From: Perkinsus olseni
Taxonomy: Eukaryota > Perkinsozoa > Perkinsida > Perkinsidae
Length of the DNA stretch: 57,560 nt
Reading direction: 5' to 3'
NCBI GenBank assembly: GCA_013115135.1
Contig: JABANP010000330.1
Coordinates: 1-57,560, forward strand
This document shows, piece by piece, positions 1 through 11,906 of the stretch. A program made the translations under genes and the position numbers. How positions within the stretch are numbered: the first letter of the stretch is position 1; every line of letters starts with the position of its first letter. The notes under the pieces are model-generated. The model had not been told where the DNA came from, did no database searches, and was given only the letters and a program-made list of their open reading frames with translations.

Positions 1-487
1 GTCTTGTGCTCTGTTCACGCGACATGCGGTACCTTACTGTGACGCGAGTACAGTCTGTCCCGTTCGTTGTATGCGTGCTCGTAGAGCGATCATCGCCAAC
101 TCTCTTCCGGCATAGTAGGGGAGTATGATCCTACATTGTATCGTGTAGCCTTTCATTTCTCATCTTCTGATGCCCAACTCACACAATCTATTCGAGACCC
201 CATCTCTAGAAGTTCAACTCGATGAGTTGCCACCAGTTACACCGGGGTTTGAGCCTGCTGACGCTACAGTAAGGTGTACCATATCTCAGTACAGTGTGGC
301 TGTATGAGACGGAGCTCAAATAAAGGTAAAATTGGACTCGAGAGGCGTTCAGAAAAAACTGATCTAGTGGTTGGATTTAGGGTGAACGTATCTTCAATAG
401 CATGACGAGGAACGCACGTGTTCACTGGGACGAACGTACGTACCGCTAGCGAAGGAGCGCAAAGAGCAAGGTGGGTACGCAGTAGCA
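1..487. other. Intergenic, no gene recognised
   Basis: I see no coding sequence, RNA gene or clear repeat here. The short ORFs have no recognisable motif. Confidence 0.5.
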
Positions 488-514
488 ATGAAGGTAGTTG
501 TCACTATAGTGCAA

Positions 515-735
515 AGGTACCGGCAAGAGAATACTTATATCATTAGTGGTGGGGACGCAAGACCTTACCGGGGGAGCATACCGTCTCCGCCTGCTAATCG
601 CATCGGCTTCTGTCCGCAGCGCTCTGTCCTCTGGTCCGAGCTGACCATCGCCGAGCACGTTGACTTGTGGTGCGGGTTGAGAGGCCGGAGCTCCCGCGAC
701 GACTGTTTAGCGCTTGCCAGAGAGCTGGACCAGAA
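515..735 (+). pseudogene. Fragment of ABC transporter NBD1 (duplicate of 8.33-8.55 kb)
   Basis: The sequence closely matches 8,335-8,550 of the ABCA gene downstream, in the same orientation. It covers the end of Walker A, the Q-loop region (the peptide [16 protein letters not shown] is readable) and the start of the helical subdomain. Differences include losses in the Walker A stretch and a few substitutions. Homology stops on both sides, so there are no membrane segments, no LSGGQ signature and no Walker B. I read it as a non-functional duplicate shed from the neighbouring gene or a close paralogue. The local reading frame is open, so a chimeric transcript cannot be excluded. Confidence 0.8.
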
Positions 736-1977
736 AACTGAGCAACATCTCTCACTTCTCATCGACGAAAATGGACTTTATATTCTCTTCTGCGGCCGCA
801 CGTCAATTTCTGCAGTGGAGGTGGCCTTTCAAGTCGAAAGTACCAAGTCCCACTTCTGAAATGCACACTTATCCTGCACGGCTTTTGCATGCCTCTCTTC
901 ATATTCCTAACATGTGGAGCAGGCTGCTCTGAAATCCTCCTACATTCCACGCCGTCGAAGGACTTTACTTACTCTACCTCGATAGAAAGATGACGCTTTC
1001 TCATTCGTCTATGACTTCGACTCGTTTTCAGGCAATCAATTAAATCATTCAACTCGGATGTTGCTCCTCCATGGTTGCGTGAGTGATGTTGTTATTATCC
1101 AAATAGTGAACGAGAAAGTTGTTACGTCAGGGCAGTTCATAAATGAGCAAAAAATAAACATATGAGCCATTTGTTTTTGTCCCGTTTTACAGTCCAGCAC
1201 ATTTGCTTGTTTGTAACATCGGAATTGCTAGTTCGGCAGTTTCTACATTATTGGTCCACCGAAACGCCCAGAGTATTATAGTGCCTTGCTATTAGCAAGA
1301 ATACCAGACAATATGTGATCTAGCGAATCGTGCAGTTTCAGACTGTTTGTTCGGTTGCTCTTTCGTGACGGGGCCCGCCACTCGCCCTGCGGCGCACGGC
1401 CTGCGCTGTCCCCGGGGACACCACCTTGGGTCTTGTACCTTGCCTTGATTCTGCCCATATGCCGTGTAATTCGTACTTACCCCGAGGTTCGCACCTAGGA
1501 CGGACGCGCTACTCAGCGTCCAGTTGGCTTCGCAGCGTTATCACTGCTTCGTTGAAGGCTCAGGAGATCAAACTTTGATCATTAAAGTGAAGAGGGCCAC
1601 AGAAGCAGGCCGAAGGCCCGCGATGAGGTCCCAAACTCCTTCCATACAAGCCCTTCCAACGTTCGGACCTTTCGACCCCTGAGCATCTCATTGATTGGGG
1701 TTCAAAGACCCCTTGCTCCATTTAGGAGAAAACAGAACATCCGCCTGAAGCAGCTGCATGCAGTGCCCAAGGAAAGAAGTGGTTTCCGAGAAAAACGGTG
1801 GAGCCGATCCTGCAGGAATGATCGATTTGCTGAACAAGCTGCGGACCAACGCCTCGAAAGATTAGAAGATCTATCGCCTTACTCGGCCATTAGGGTTTGG
1901 TTGCTGATCCTACTATCAGTGTGGCCGCTAAACTATCGATTCCAATGCTCAGTGTGATTGATTATCAAATACAGGCG

Positions 1978-2035
1978 TGAGTTATCACGTACGAACTCGA
2001 ACATGTGTTTGAGATTTAGAGTGTAACTTGCTAAT
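1978..2035 (+). promoter_or_regulatory. Conserved leader with TTTAG acceptor-like site
   Basis: The roughly 58 bases before the start codon are almost the same before the copies at 19,949 and 33,165 and recognisable at 16,363. All contain ACATGTGT, then a TTTAG 20-22 bases before ATG, then GTAACTT. The AG could be a spliced-leader acceptor or part of the promoter; the sequence alone does not decide. Confidence 0.45.
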
Positions 2036-2467
2036 ATGTGGGATTCCTCCGTACTCTGCGTCATCTCAGTGATGCTGCTCCTATCAGCAGCTCAACGCCC
2101 TCCCCCGCCGAGTGGCAAGTATGTCAAGGTCGTCCATGAGCCGACAGACTGCGTCAGGGTTGACTTCCTCCCTGGTGAAGCTGCCGAAGTGGAGCTGTTC
2201 ATTGACTGTCATCGCAGCGAAAAGACCTCCGATGACCTATCCGTTGTTGAGATTCGGCCCTTCTACTATCAAGTTGCGGCGAACAGTACCCACGCGTACG
2301 AGGACTTTAGATTAGACGTAGAATCTGGATGCCCTTATAACGTGACTGATGGGGACCTAGAGACATTCGATTATGACTACAAAGCCAACACCGTGACGGT
2401 CAAGTTCGAGAAGAATCCACTAACTTTGAGCCCGGGAGTCTGTCCTCTGCCTTTAAGGTTGGGCTAG
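2036..2467 (+). CDS. Small secreted four-cysteine protein, copy 1
   Basis: This is an intronless 143-residue ORF. It starts with a hydrophobic signal peptide (about 1-19, ending near SAAQ). A proline-rich segment PPPPSGKY follows, then four cysteines at the positions conserved in the family (in TDC, FIDC, GCPY and GVCP). The C-terminal half has the family signature DGDLETFDYDYKANTVTV. There is one possible N-glycosylation site in the PYNVT stretch. I do not recognise the family from any named domain. The signal peptide and paired cysteines suggest an exported, disulfide-stabilised protein, possibly a host-interaction factor, but that role is inference. The start is fixed by the conserved leader and by alignment with the other copies. 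Its C-terminal end (CPLPLRLG) differs from the usual GDCPGR. Confidence 0.85.
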   Translation: MWDSSVLCVISVMLLLSAAQRPPPPSGKYVKVVHEPTDCVRVDFLPGEAAEVELFIDCHRSEKTSDDLSVVEIRPFYYQVAANSTHAYEDFRLDVESGCPYNVTDGDLETFDYDYKANTVTVKFEKNPLTLSPGVCPLPLRLG

Positions 2468-3660
2468 GTTACACTCCGAATCTTGACGATTTCTGATGGT
2501 TCACACTGGTTCTTCCGTACTCCAGTGGGCCACTCAGATTTAACAATACCACCTAACTTTTATACTCATTTGACTCCTTATGCGATACAATACAGATTAA
2601 CAGTTTGATTAAGAACGATATATCTCTGTGTCCTCACATCTGACGTGACCAATGCTGGTGCGTGACGCGTACTGTGAAGCTCTGGTTTCAATCTTTGCCT
2701 TCGTGATACTTATGTACTCCAGAGAAGCACTGGTCGGTCACTGAAAGTCTAGTAGTATGAGTCCAACAGGAGTTACTACAACTACCCACTTTCGGTTGTG
2801 TTAGGACCCGAGTGTCGGATTCCGAGAGTGGGTGAATCGCCGACTAATCGTTACCAAGTTATCGGCTATGTTACTGCTCAAGTTGGGAAGATGACAGACT
2901 GGCAGTGACTCGTCCCTCATCGCCCCCACACGTTACCTGATGGCCGCCAAACACCATCCAAACACTCGGTAAAAGGCCAACCACTGCTTGGCAGCAAAAG
3001 TACAGGAAGTTTAGCGGTCATAAGGATACGTGTTGACCGTGAGCCGGCTCCGCCCTGACTTGCACTCCTTAGGGTGCATGCGCGAGGGTCTCAAGGAGGC
3101 CGACTGCCATGAGAGCACTTCCTCAGCCGATGCTATCACATGACGCGTTTTCACGGAGGCGCGGTGTTACCCACGCATGCCGGAGGATCCCAGGCACAGC
3201 CTTGTAGTTTCCCACTGACTACGAGGAGTAGCTCTTCAGAGTATCGTAGGTCCCGCTGAGGCCCCATCAGCAATATCGGAGATCGTGTAGGCATACATAG
3301 CCTTGGGAGATATGAGAATGCCAACACCGCTATTACTAGAATATTCGCAGGATATTAGACTTTTCGAATCACCCTCCTTCTCAGAGCTCAGCATGCTACT
3401 AGCGTGAGACACTTTGGTAGCGTCACGCTACGCTAATCTCATCTGGTTCTCATCTCTCGATTGACTAGCTAATAGCTAGCATCTATGTAGTTGCGTGCAT
3501 GTCATTCACGCTATGTGCTGAACTACTGCCTTTAAAGTAGACTTCGCTCGGCAACTCGCGTGATCAACAACAATGTAACTCCCACCACGAGACCGCGACA
3601 CTGTGCCGCCTCTATCGGCTGACTAAACGAGACTCTGGTTCCTTCCCAACTATTTGGAAG
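2468..3660. other. Non-coding 3' flank of unit A and spacer
   Basis: Up to about 3,405 this is the duplicated 3' flank found after other type-I copies. Beyond that it is unique spacer. The conserved minus-strand 112-residue ORF that ends other units is absent here. Confidence 0.55.
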
Positions 3661-3669
3661 AATCTTAAA

Positions 3670-3745
3670 GGAGGATTCCCATCCAGCCGGACTGCCTTGA
3701 GGTTGAACGGTACCTCCCTGGCACTCTCGGCTTGGGCCGTCTCGA
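3670..3745 (+). pseudogene. Relic of a secreted-family gene
   Basis: A short stretch containing GACTGCCTTGAGGTTGAACG resembles the DCLEVEW segment of copies 2 and 6 and is followed by a LPG-like codon run. No start, signal peptide or C-terminal signature lies around it. I read it as a worn fragment of an additional family copy; the match is short. Confidence 0.35.
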
Positions 3746-4269
3746 CTATGGTCATATGCTTCTTTCTAGGGGCATGTTGATTGTCAAGAGGTGTCTTGCG
3801 ATGAAGAGACAGATGAAGGGAGTCCCTGCAAGGGACCGGCTGTAGTATCGAGTCAGTCCCTCGCCACAGGACAGTGGAAGGTCAGGCCTGCCACGGGTTT
3901 GAATGAAGTGTGGAAGCTGTATCTTGATCCTGGCGGTGGGCGACGCTATGTCAGTCCACGAGGCGCGAGTCGCTAACTCGTAGGAAGTTGCTGAGTTAAG
4001 GAACCTCGGGAGCGGCTGGCGAGGCGAGTCGATGGGTTGCCGGCAGCGTGGTACTCAGCTATGTACTACAAGTATGACAGCTATGTACTATGTAACCCCG
4101 TAGCATGCCTACGGCAGCGAGACCTCCGATCTCGTCAGAGCTCAGCTTTAAATAAATTGAATGGCAGAACATGAGAGCGCGTCTCTGTTCGTGAATCGCT
4201 CAGGTCCAGGAGCACCGGGTTGCTTCACCGGAGATTGAATTGGGCTTGCTATGCTTTTACCCTTGGAAG

Positions 4270-5380
4270 CACGTATGCTGAGACGGCTCATTCTATTAGC
4301 AAAACTGTACGAATCAAATGACAAAGGTGACCCACAGTAGCTTTTCGATAGCGAAGATTAGCTATCGCACTGCGCATCCGCAAGTGTCACTTGCCAAGTG
4401 GCGATTCAGATCAAATCATTCAGCGTTCCTTGGCGGTTTGACTGCTACGCAACCCAAGGCAGCAGTCCGTCCGATAAGTTCATGATTCAACCTGCGACCC
4501 TGCTGTCAAGTTCTCTCTCAGTTCCACAGCATAACCTGCTTACATGTGCCCCTTCTCCGTTCTCTGCGTTGCCCTCGCCTTGCCCACCCTACCTGAAGCC
4601 CAGCACGCTCATCCTCCTCAAGCGAAGTATTCCGAGGTGGTGTACGCTCCCAGGGACTGCCTCGAAGTTGAATGGTTCAACCATTATGGTTGCCTAACGA
4701 GACCCACGACATGATTCTCTATCTTGAATGTGGCTACGGCGTCACGTCAGAAACGCTTCACCTGAACGAGCCGACCCAATACCACTACCAAATTGCGAGG
4801 AACAGTATGGCAGATTATCAAGCCTTCATAGCAGAAGTGAATGCCAGATGTCCGTACCGCACTCATGACGGAGACCTGTACAAATTTGATTATGACCCTG
4901 CGGCTGATGCGGTGAAGGTTCAGTTCGAGGGCAACACAGAGGCCCTCGTGAAAAACGGCTGTCCCCCCTAGAGAGTGTCCAGTAGAATTGGTAGCAGATG
5001 GTGGTCACGCTTCTCTACTAGCGGTATTCCAGCCGTTGCTCGTTCTTTCATAGAGTGGCCCCATTACGAGGCTTTTCATCAGTCAGGCATTACTATTCAA
5101 TCCTTTTCCCCCGTCATGATTACAGAGTATCTCAGTGACTCTGTGACTGACGTGACCGATCCAATTGCGTGGTGTCCGGCGGTGCTGCGGTATTGCCCAT
5201 TCCCCAGTACTTGGCGATAGTGGCATTGGTCATTCCCTGCCACTAGCACTCCGGAATTAGTACTACCTCTTGTGGCTATCTTTTCGCGATGAATCTCGTG
5301 TTGGGTTGCGAGTCGGTACTTACTCGAGCAGCCCAGGGTGAACTCGTAGCTAGTTGCTGCGAATCGCCAATCCTGGACGG
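4270..5380 (+). repeat. Type-II duplicated unit around copy 2
   Basis: The whole segment parallels 30,620-31,770. Shared stretches include GCTGCGAATCACC-like and GTGAACTCGTAG segments downstream and the TGTACGAATCAAATGA segment upstream. It carries the frameshifted gene at 4,544 and no other recognisable gene. Confidence 0.7.
4544..4971 (+). pseudogene. Small secreted protein, copy 2 (frameshifted)
   Basis: This is the type-II paralogue of the intact gene at 30,889. The first part (MCPFSVLCVALALPTLPEAQ) is a signal peptide; the usual Trp at position 2 is Cys. Right after the codons for CLEVEW there is a 14-base extra segment containing CAACCATTATGG that is absent from the 30,889 copy. It looks like a local tandem duplication, and since 14 is not a multiple of three it shifts the frame. 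The downstream part is open in the new frame and keeps the second-half signature THDGDLYKFDYDPAADAVKV and the final cysteine. A shorter protein could start at the internal ATG at 4,672 but would lack a signal peptide. The gene is probably dead, and recently so. Confidence 0.75.
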
Positions 5381-5576
5381 CGCCCGCGCGTTGGTTTGGC
5401 ATAAATTCTGGGAAGTCCATCAGAGCTTGCCCCGTGACACCGCTGATAGAGGTTCGCGACTTCTCATTATGGACGAACCGCCGGTTGCTACTTCGTGTGG
5501 TAGCGATTGTGTGCATGCGCATGATCGCATTACGGGCGGTACAACACGTGGAAGCTCGGCCGACTACGTCGAGCAG
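4975..5576. other. 3' flank of type-II unit and 5' flank of ABC gene
   Basis: Up to about 5,380 it matches the region after the copy at 30,889. The ORFs on both strands here read as shadows of non-coding DNA. Confidence 0.45.
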
Positions 5577-8500
5577 ATGACAGCAGAGGCAAAGCATCAT
5601 TCAATAGCCGGTTCTCAGCTCAAAGCATTGCTCATGAAGAATTACCGTGTCAAGAGACGCCACCCTGGCGCAACCATAATGGAGCTATGTTGCCCAGTAC
5701 GATCGGCTAGATCGGCAAGTAGGGGTGCACGCATTGATTCAGGTCTTCATGGTGCTGCTGGTTACAGTACTTCCTATCCTATTCGGCATTAATCTCAGCC
5801 TCGTCATTTCTGGCGAGGAGACCCGATTGAAGGCCGAGCTCACTCCCGAGTAACCACCGCTAATCCTTGACACAATCATACATTTCTCTTCGATCGCTCG
5901 ACGAGTTCCGCAACACGTTGAACAACAACCTGCGGAACCCTCGTGAGCTCTCCCATGATGAATTCAGAACTCAGAATTCTCCGCCGCATCTTCCAAGGTA
6001 ACCTCAGTCAGGCAAATGAACAGCATGAACGCTCTGATTGGCATCAACGTCACCGCTCCTGAGCCGCGCACGTCGGTCGAAGTGTTCAGCGACCTCGTTG
6101 AGATTGAGAATCATGCTACCCAACAACAGAGCCCATTGTAAGGCGTTGAGCTCCCCCTGATCTGTCGGCATCGGGCCTGTTTCACAAGGATACTTTAATC
6201 AAGGCAACTTGAGGTCCTTAAAGTTCAGGAGTTACTTTGCATTCAAACAGCGCATTTGCCCCTGAGAAGCAGGCCCATTATTAACCTTCGCTTCTTCGAT
6301 TTTTTCCTATTATGTGTGCATTTCGTCTTGCGTAATCGCGACATTCTGATAAATATTATCAGCGTATCGCGAGCCATATTCAGGTTCTGGATCTTCAATA
6401 GAGCGACTCTTTCTTGGATGGGCAACTCTTGCTGGTGCAAAACGCTCCCTATCGTTGGTTCCGTTTCCGAGGATCTCGCCACTTACCTCGCAAGCATGTA
6501 CACAGCCTATGTCCATTCGTATCACTCTACAGCGAAGAAACACAACCTTTATCGTTTCAGCCAGCTCTCAGTAGAGCTGACTGACTGGAATGTGCGAGTG
6601 GTGTCCCATGTGATCCAGGCCTCGCCCAAGCCCGTATGGGTAGGACTCATATCAGCAGGCTTACCGTACTTCACTACGCCTAGCCAGTTCGCCAAGAGTA
6701 ACATCTCAAAGAATTTAATCGGCATCGGAAATAACGAGACATGCTTGGAAGGCTTCAGAGTGGAAGATATATCATGCTTGACCAGCAAGAAATGCTACGA
6801 CCGCGTCCTTACGACACGGTGCGGCTTCAGTACAAACGATGTACACCTCATGTTCGAGGTACAAGAAATCGTCATCACTGAGGCTCTCAAGATGCGCCAT
6901 AAAGGTGACCTCAACACGGTATTTGTACCGGTTTGTGGGTCTACCACTGATGAAGGACCGCGCTTCGAAGCGTACGAGACTGTGAAAGAAGTAGAAGCCG
7001 TGATGAACCTGGCAAACTACGGCAGGCCACGCAACTCGAGCGGAGAGGATTCGCATGAGCAACTCTGTGGTGCCATCGTTATCAATGATGGCAGCGACGA
7101 CGGCTTGAGGGCAACCATTCGACTGGACAGCACCTGGCTCTCCTCAAGTGGTGCACAGTTCTATCGGTGGATCACGAAGGAACAGCATACTCCAAGCAGG
7201 ATGGGAATGCATGCCAACTACTCTAAACCTCACTCTGCCAAGTCCTGGTATATGCGACAAGGTTTTCTGGCTCTACAGCTTCTCATTGGCCGCTTCTTCG
7301 AGCATCGTCATGTGGGCGACCTCAATAACCTCACAGAGAGCGATTTCGTTATTGAGTGGACCGAGCTTGACCGTTACAGATTCGTTCCCTTCCCGTCAGC
7401 ACCTCACCCGTCAAACCCTGGCCTCGAAAGTTTATTTGACCTCTACGACCTCTTGTACTGGGCGTTCGCCTTTGTTGTGGCTGTACAGGCTGGCGAGATA
7501 GTCAGAGAACGTGAACGTAGACACTTCATGAGAATCAGTGGTGGCCTGCAAGATTGGGTGTACCACACTGCCCTGTTTGTATCAATCCTGGTCACCTGCG
7601 CCGTCTCCAGCATACTCATGACTATCACTCTCATCACCTCGGTCTTCCACAGCTCCCAGTTTTTCGCAACATTCCTTCTATTGTTCCTGATCGGCCTTGC
7701 CTCCGTCGCATTCGCCTCAGCTGGCTCTGCGTTCTTCTCCTCCGAGCGACTAGCAGCTCTCATTGTGTTTCTCATTTACGGAGGCACGGCTTTTATCATA
7801 GAGATGAGTCCTTAATCAGCAACAGCTGAGTCACTCTCACTTGGATACATAGCTCTGATCGACGGCAGCTCCTTCCCTTCAGGTAGAGATAAACCCAGGC
7901 CTTTGCATTCTACCCGGAGCAGCAGCTCACGTAGCAATGAGGCTCATGGTCGACCTCGAGATAGCTCAGCGAGGGGTTACCTTTCATACTTACGACGAGG
8001 AAGTGTGGGGAGTCTCTCCCGTTGGTCTCGTGTTCATCCTCCTGTTGTCAACCATTCTGTGGTGGTGTGTCTTCTATTACGCTGAGCAAGTCATCCCCTA
8101 TGCGGGAATTGCCGCTCCCGCCCGGGCGTGGTACTTCCCCCTCTCACCAGCGTACTGGAGGGGTATATTAACTCGGGCTTCCCGAGAGTCTCAAAGCCTA
8201 TCAACGTTTCGGAGAGAGGGCGGCTTAGTCCTCAACAGTGTAACCCGGCAATACTCAAAAGAGGTCGTAGGCATCCGTTCGGTGACCATGAAGGCCTCGC
8301 TGGGCAGCTGTACAGTCTTACTTGGCAGGAACGGTGCCGGCAAGAGCACACTAATATCATTAGTGGTGGGGACGCAGGACCCTACCGAAGGGAGCATACT
8401 GTCTCCGCCTGCTAATCGTATCGGCTTCTGTCCGCAGCGCTCTGTACTTTGGTCCGAGCTGACCATCGCCGAGCACGTTGACTTGTGGTGCGGGTTGAGA

Positions 8501-11500
8501 GGCCGGAGCTCCCGCGACGACTGTTTAGCGCTCGCTAGGGAACTTAACCTTGATGAACAATGGGAAGTCCGAGCGGGCAATCTGTCTGGAGGTCAGCGAC
8601 GCTGCCTCTCTGTCATGCTCTCCTTCGCGGGAGGCCCTGATCTAGTCGTACTTGACGAGCCTAGTACGGGCTTGGATGAATCTGCTCGGAAGAAGCTCTC
8701 TCAGGTGGGCTGAATGCTGTCGACCGCTCGTGAGCTCCGATAGTGACGGTGAGACCTTGTCCTTCTACCTCAGGCTATCCTCAGAGCGAGAAATCCATCT
8801 CGGGCGAGTTTTGGTATCGACGCACTACATGGATGAGGCGGAGTACATAGCGGACGAGGTCGCCCTTCTAGACGACGGACAGCTTATCGCCAAGGGGAGT
8901 GTTCCGGAGCTTACCAGCTCCCTCGATTCCTCATTGGTGCTCCGAGTCATCTTCCGGCCCAACGCAGACCCAAGTCAATGCATTACCCAGCTAGCGCGCA
9001 AGCTAGCAGCAAACGGCATTCATTCACAAACATGTGCCACCGCTGGGCGCAGTGCCTCGATTGGACTTCGCCGTGGGTCTAGTGTCAAGGAGCAGGACAA
9101 AGCCCTGCGGACAGTTGAAGACTCCCTCGACGAGCTACAAATCGACACCTTCTCGGTTTCGACTGTAAACCTGGGCCATTTCTTTGACTGGGTGACTCAA
9201 GCCTTGGGGGATTCCCCAGGTTTCGAAGACGCGCGTACATTCGAGACTTGCAAGAAAGGCTGCCAGCTCGAAGACACGGATGACTGCTCTCAACTCGAGG
9301 CCGATCATCACCTCCCTGGAGTACGTAGGCAGTTCTCGACGCTTCTCGTGCAAAGGAGACTGACGCTATATACGAGAGAGTGGATCGGGACGTTAGCTCT
9401 CCTTGCTATCCCCGCGTTAGTTATGGTCTGCCTTCTCGGTCTGATCGAGCTCGGGGAAAGAATCGTATCCTGTCCACCATATTCGGTCAGTGACTTGACG
9501 GGAGTGACTTCTGCCATCGAGGGACCACTAGTCATACCGGTTGCTACCGCGGACGTTGGCTCGACCCTCCCGACAGCTACTGAGGGAAAGTTCCACTTCG
9601 ATATAGTCAACTCCAGCACAAGTCAAGACTTCTCAGATTATCTCTTGAGTACGTCCCTACACTCTTCGTTCCTTTGTTCAGAGCGGCATTTGATGGTCAC
9701 CTATCAGGTTCCCGGCATACTCGTAGTACGAATAATGTCGGTGCATTCTTCCGACAGAGAAGTACATACCAAATATGGCACAACACGACCTACCACCACA
9801 GTGCCCCTGCCTTCACATCTATTGAGGTTAATCGTCGACTGGAAAGCATGGGGGCTCCCAAGATAACCTTCGTCAACCACCCGCTGCCCATTGCCAACTT
9901 TGAAGGTCTACAGCTCGTCAAGGGTGAGTTCAGGCCCTGGATGCCCCTGAACCGTTCGATTCGAGTTCACCGTCGCCACCGCTTCTTCAGGAACCATCTT
10001 GGTTGTTGCAATCGGGACCGCTATGTCGTTCATCCCTGGCCCAGTTATCTCCTTCGTTGTCATGGAGCGTTATTCTGGCGTGACCGATCAGCTTCTGCTT
10101 GCAGGAGTTCGGCCTCTGTCCTACTGGAGCTCTAACTTAGCAGCGGACTTCTTTTGGGTCGGCCTCGGAGGAACAGCTGTGGTCCAGCTCATACTCCTCG
10201 CCTTCAACTCTGAGCCATTCGCCGCTAGTTTAGACTGGACCATCGTCACGTTCATGTTACTGGCTAGCTTCTCTCTTTCTGTATTACCGGCTACATACCT
10301 TCTTTCTTTCCTTTTCCTCGATCGCACAAGAGCTTTGGTCGGCACCATCGTAAGCGGTATTGTTCTCACTACCATTGTGGCGACGGGCGTCTTCGCTGTC
10401 GGCAACCTCGGGTCCGAGGATTGCGAATCCTGCTTCGATATCGCTAGCTCCGTTGCTTGGTGTCTCAATGCCTTGCCGTACTTCTCGCTCGGGAACGGGC
10501 TCTTGAAAGCCGTTTTCTGGGGCACGACATACAAGATCAGTCCGTGGTCTTCGCACATCTTGGATAATTGCGAGTCCGTGAACCGCGGGAGGGAAGAAGC
10601 GTGCATTGCTGGCCCCCTCGATAATGTGCTCCTTCTGATCATCCTGGCTCCGGTATACTTCGTCCTTGTTCTTTTGTCTGACTATATCCGCGGTAAGGTC
10701 CGAGGTCACCAGTCTGGTGCTTTCCTTGACCATGAAGATGATGGATCGTCGAGGGCCTCGGTACGAATGCAGAACGTATCGAAGAACTTTGGCGGCAAGG
10801 AAGTTGTCAACGAAGTGTCTCTGGACGTGGAGGCCGGAGAGGTCGTCGGATTCCTCGGGACGAATGGTGCTGGCAAAACGACCTTATTCAACCTGCTCTG
10901 TGGGTTTGACACCCCCAGCAGCGGTGCTATATCCATATGTGGAAACAGTGGGGGTACTTCGAAAGCACGCATGCACGTCGGCTACTGCTCGCAACAAGAT
11001 GCCCTATGGGACTCTCTATCGACGAGGGAGCACTTGATGATCTATGCCGGCTTGCGAGGTTTCAACGACGGGCAAGTTATGGTGGTGGTTGATCGACTTA
11101 TTGCTCACGTCGGCCTGGGCGGGAAAGTTGCTGATCGTCCTTCGGCTGAACTCAGTGAAGGTGATCGTCCGGAATGCGTCCGAGCTTGGTGTCCTCGCCG
11201 GAATCGTAGGTAATCGACGTAAACTATCCATGGCGATTGCCCTGGTTGGATCACCCAGCGTGATTTTGTTGGACGAGCCCACCGCCGGAATGGATCCAAC
11301 ATCTCAACGGCCGATTTGGGAACTCATAGGGAAGATTACAGCGACAAAGGACCGAGCAGTGGTGAGCCGTCCAAGGCGATTAACTGTTGAATGATTTGGT
11401 CCTCATGGTCCCGCATGCCTCACGGTTCCTTCGTAGATACTGACCTCACACAACATGAACGAAGCTGAAGCGGTGTGCTCTCGGGTGGTTTTCCTCTCAC

Positions 11501-11906
11501 GAGGGGAAGTACAGTGCGTCGGAACTCCGAACGACATATCTGCCTGGTAGAGGCCGTAAGGTGACGGAGACCCCGACTCTGTACGACCGGCAGGTACTCC
11601 CCTCAGTGCCACGTTTGTGTCGAATGTCGATTTGCAATTGATGGTGGCGGCGGTGAGGAAGTGCGAGAATTAGCGTCCAAGGTCGCTTATGAATCGCCAA
11701 ATTCGTGCCTGCGGCTCGTGGAGATTCACAGCTCGATCGCTCGCTACAAGACCGCAGTGGATGCGATGCTCCCAATCAGCATTCTGTGGACGTGGCTCAG
11801 CGCTAACAAAGAGCGATATCGTTGCCCGCAGTATGCAGTCACTCGATCGTTACTCTCCCACGCCTTCAACGCAATGGCCGGGCAATGCTCCAGTGACCCT
11901 CTTTGA
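5577..11906 (+). CDS. ABCA-type full-length ABC transporter, multi-exon
   Basis: The gene encodes a two-half ABC exporter of subfamily A architecture. The family moves lipids or other amphiphiles across membranes; the substrate here is unknown. The start ATG at 5,577 precedes the typical N-terminal segment [18 protein letters not shown] and the first membrane helix. A 46-nt intron lies at 5,697-5,742. A large extracellular loop (about 6,410-7,440) and a helix cluster (7,440-7,815) follow, then NBD1 with Walker [10 protein letters not shown] (about 8,326), signature NLSGGQRR (about 8,579), Walker B LVVLDEPS and H-loop [11 protein letters not shown]. The second membrane domain spans about 9,360-10,720. 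NBD2 has Walker [10 protein letters not shown] (about 10,864), signature LSEGNRRK restored across a short intron near 11,161-11,210, Walker [14 protein letters not shown] and H-loop [12 protein letters not shown]-terminal ABCA-like tail ends at TGA 11,904-11,906. At least nine introns are needed. Exon edges between 5,850 and 6,410 are unresolved. Motifs are complete, so the gene is probably functional. Confidence 0.85.

Larger units (their letters stand above)
1360..3405 (+). repeat. Type-I duplicated unit A
   Basis: This block holds the first secreted-protein gene and is alignable by eye with blocks around 16.1-18.5, 19.7-21.1 plus 27.9-29.4, and 32.5-35.3 kb. The upstream part (1,360-2,035) matches 32,490-33,164; for example, both share the GGACGGACGCGCT segment. 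The downstream part (2,470-3,405) matches 33,580-34,400 and 27,960-28,290. Apart from the gene at 2,036 I see no other coding sequence in the unit. Confidence 0.75.

Noticed and set aside
5097..5792. Long overlapping ORFs on both strands before the ABC gene
   Set aside because: The plus-strand frame becomes meaningful only from the ATG at 5,577; the rest lies in duplicated non-coding flank.
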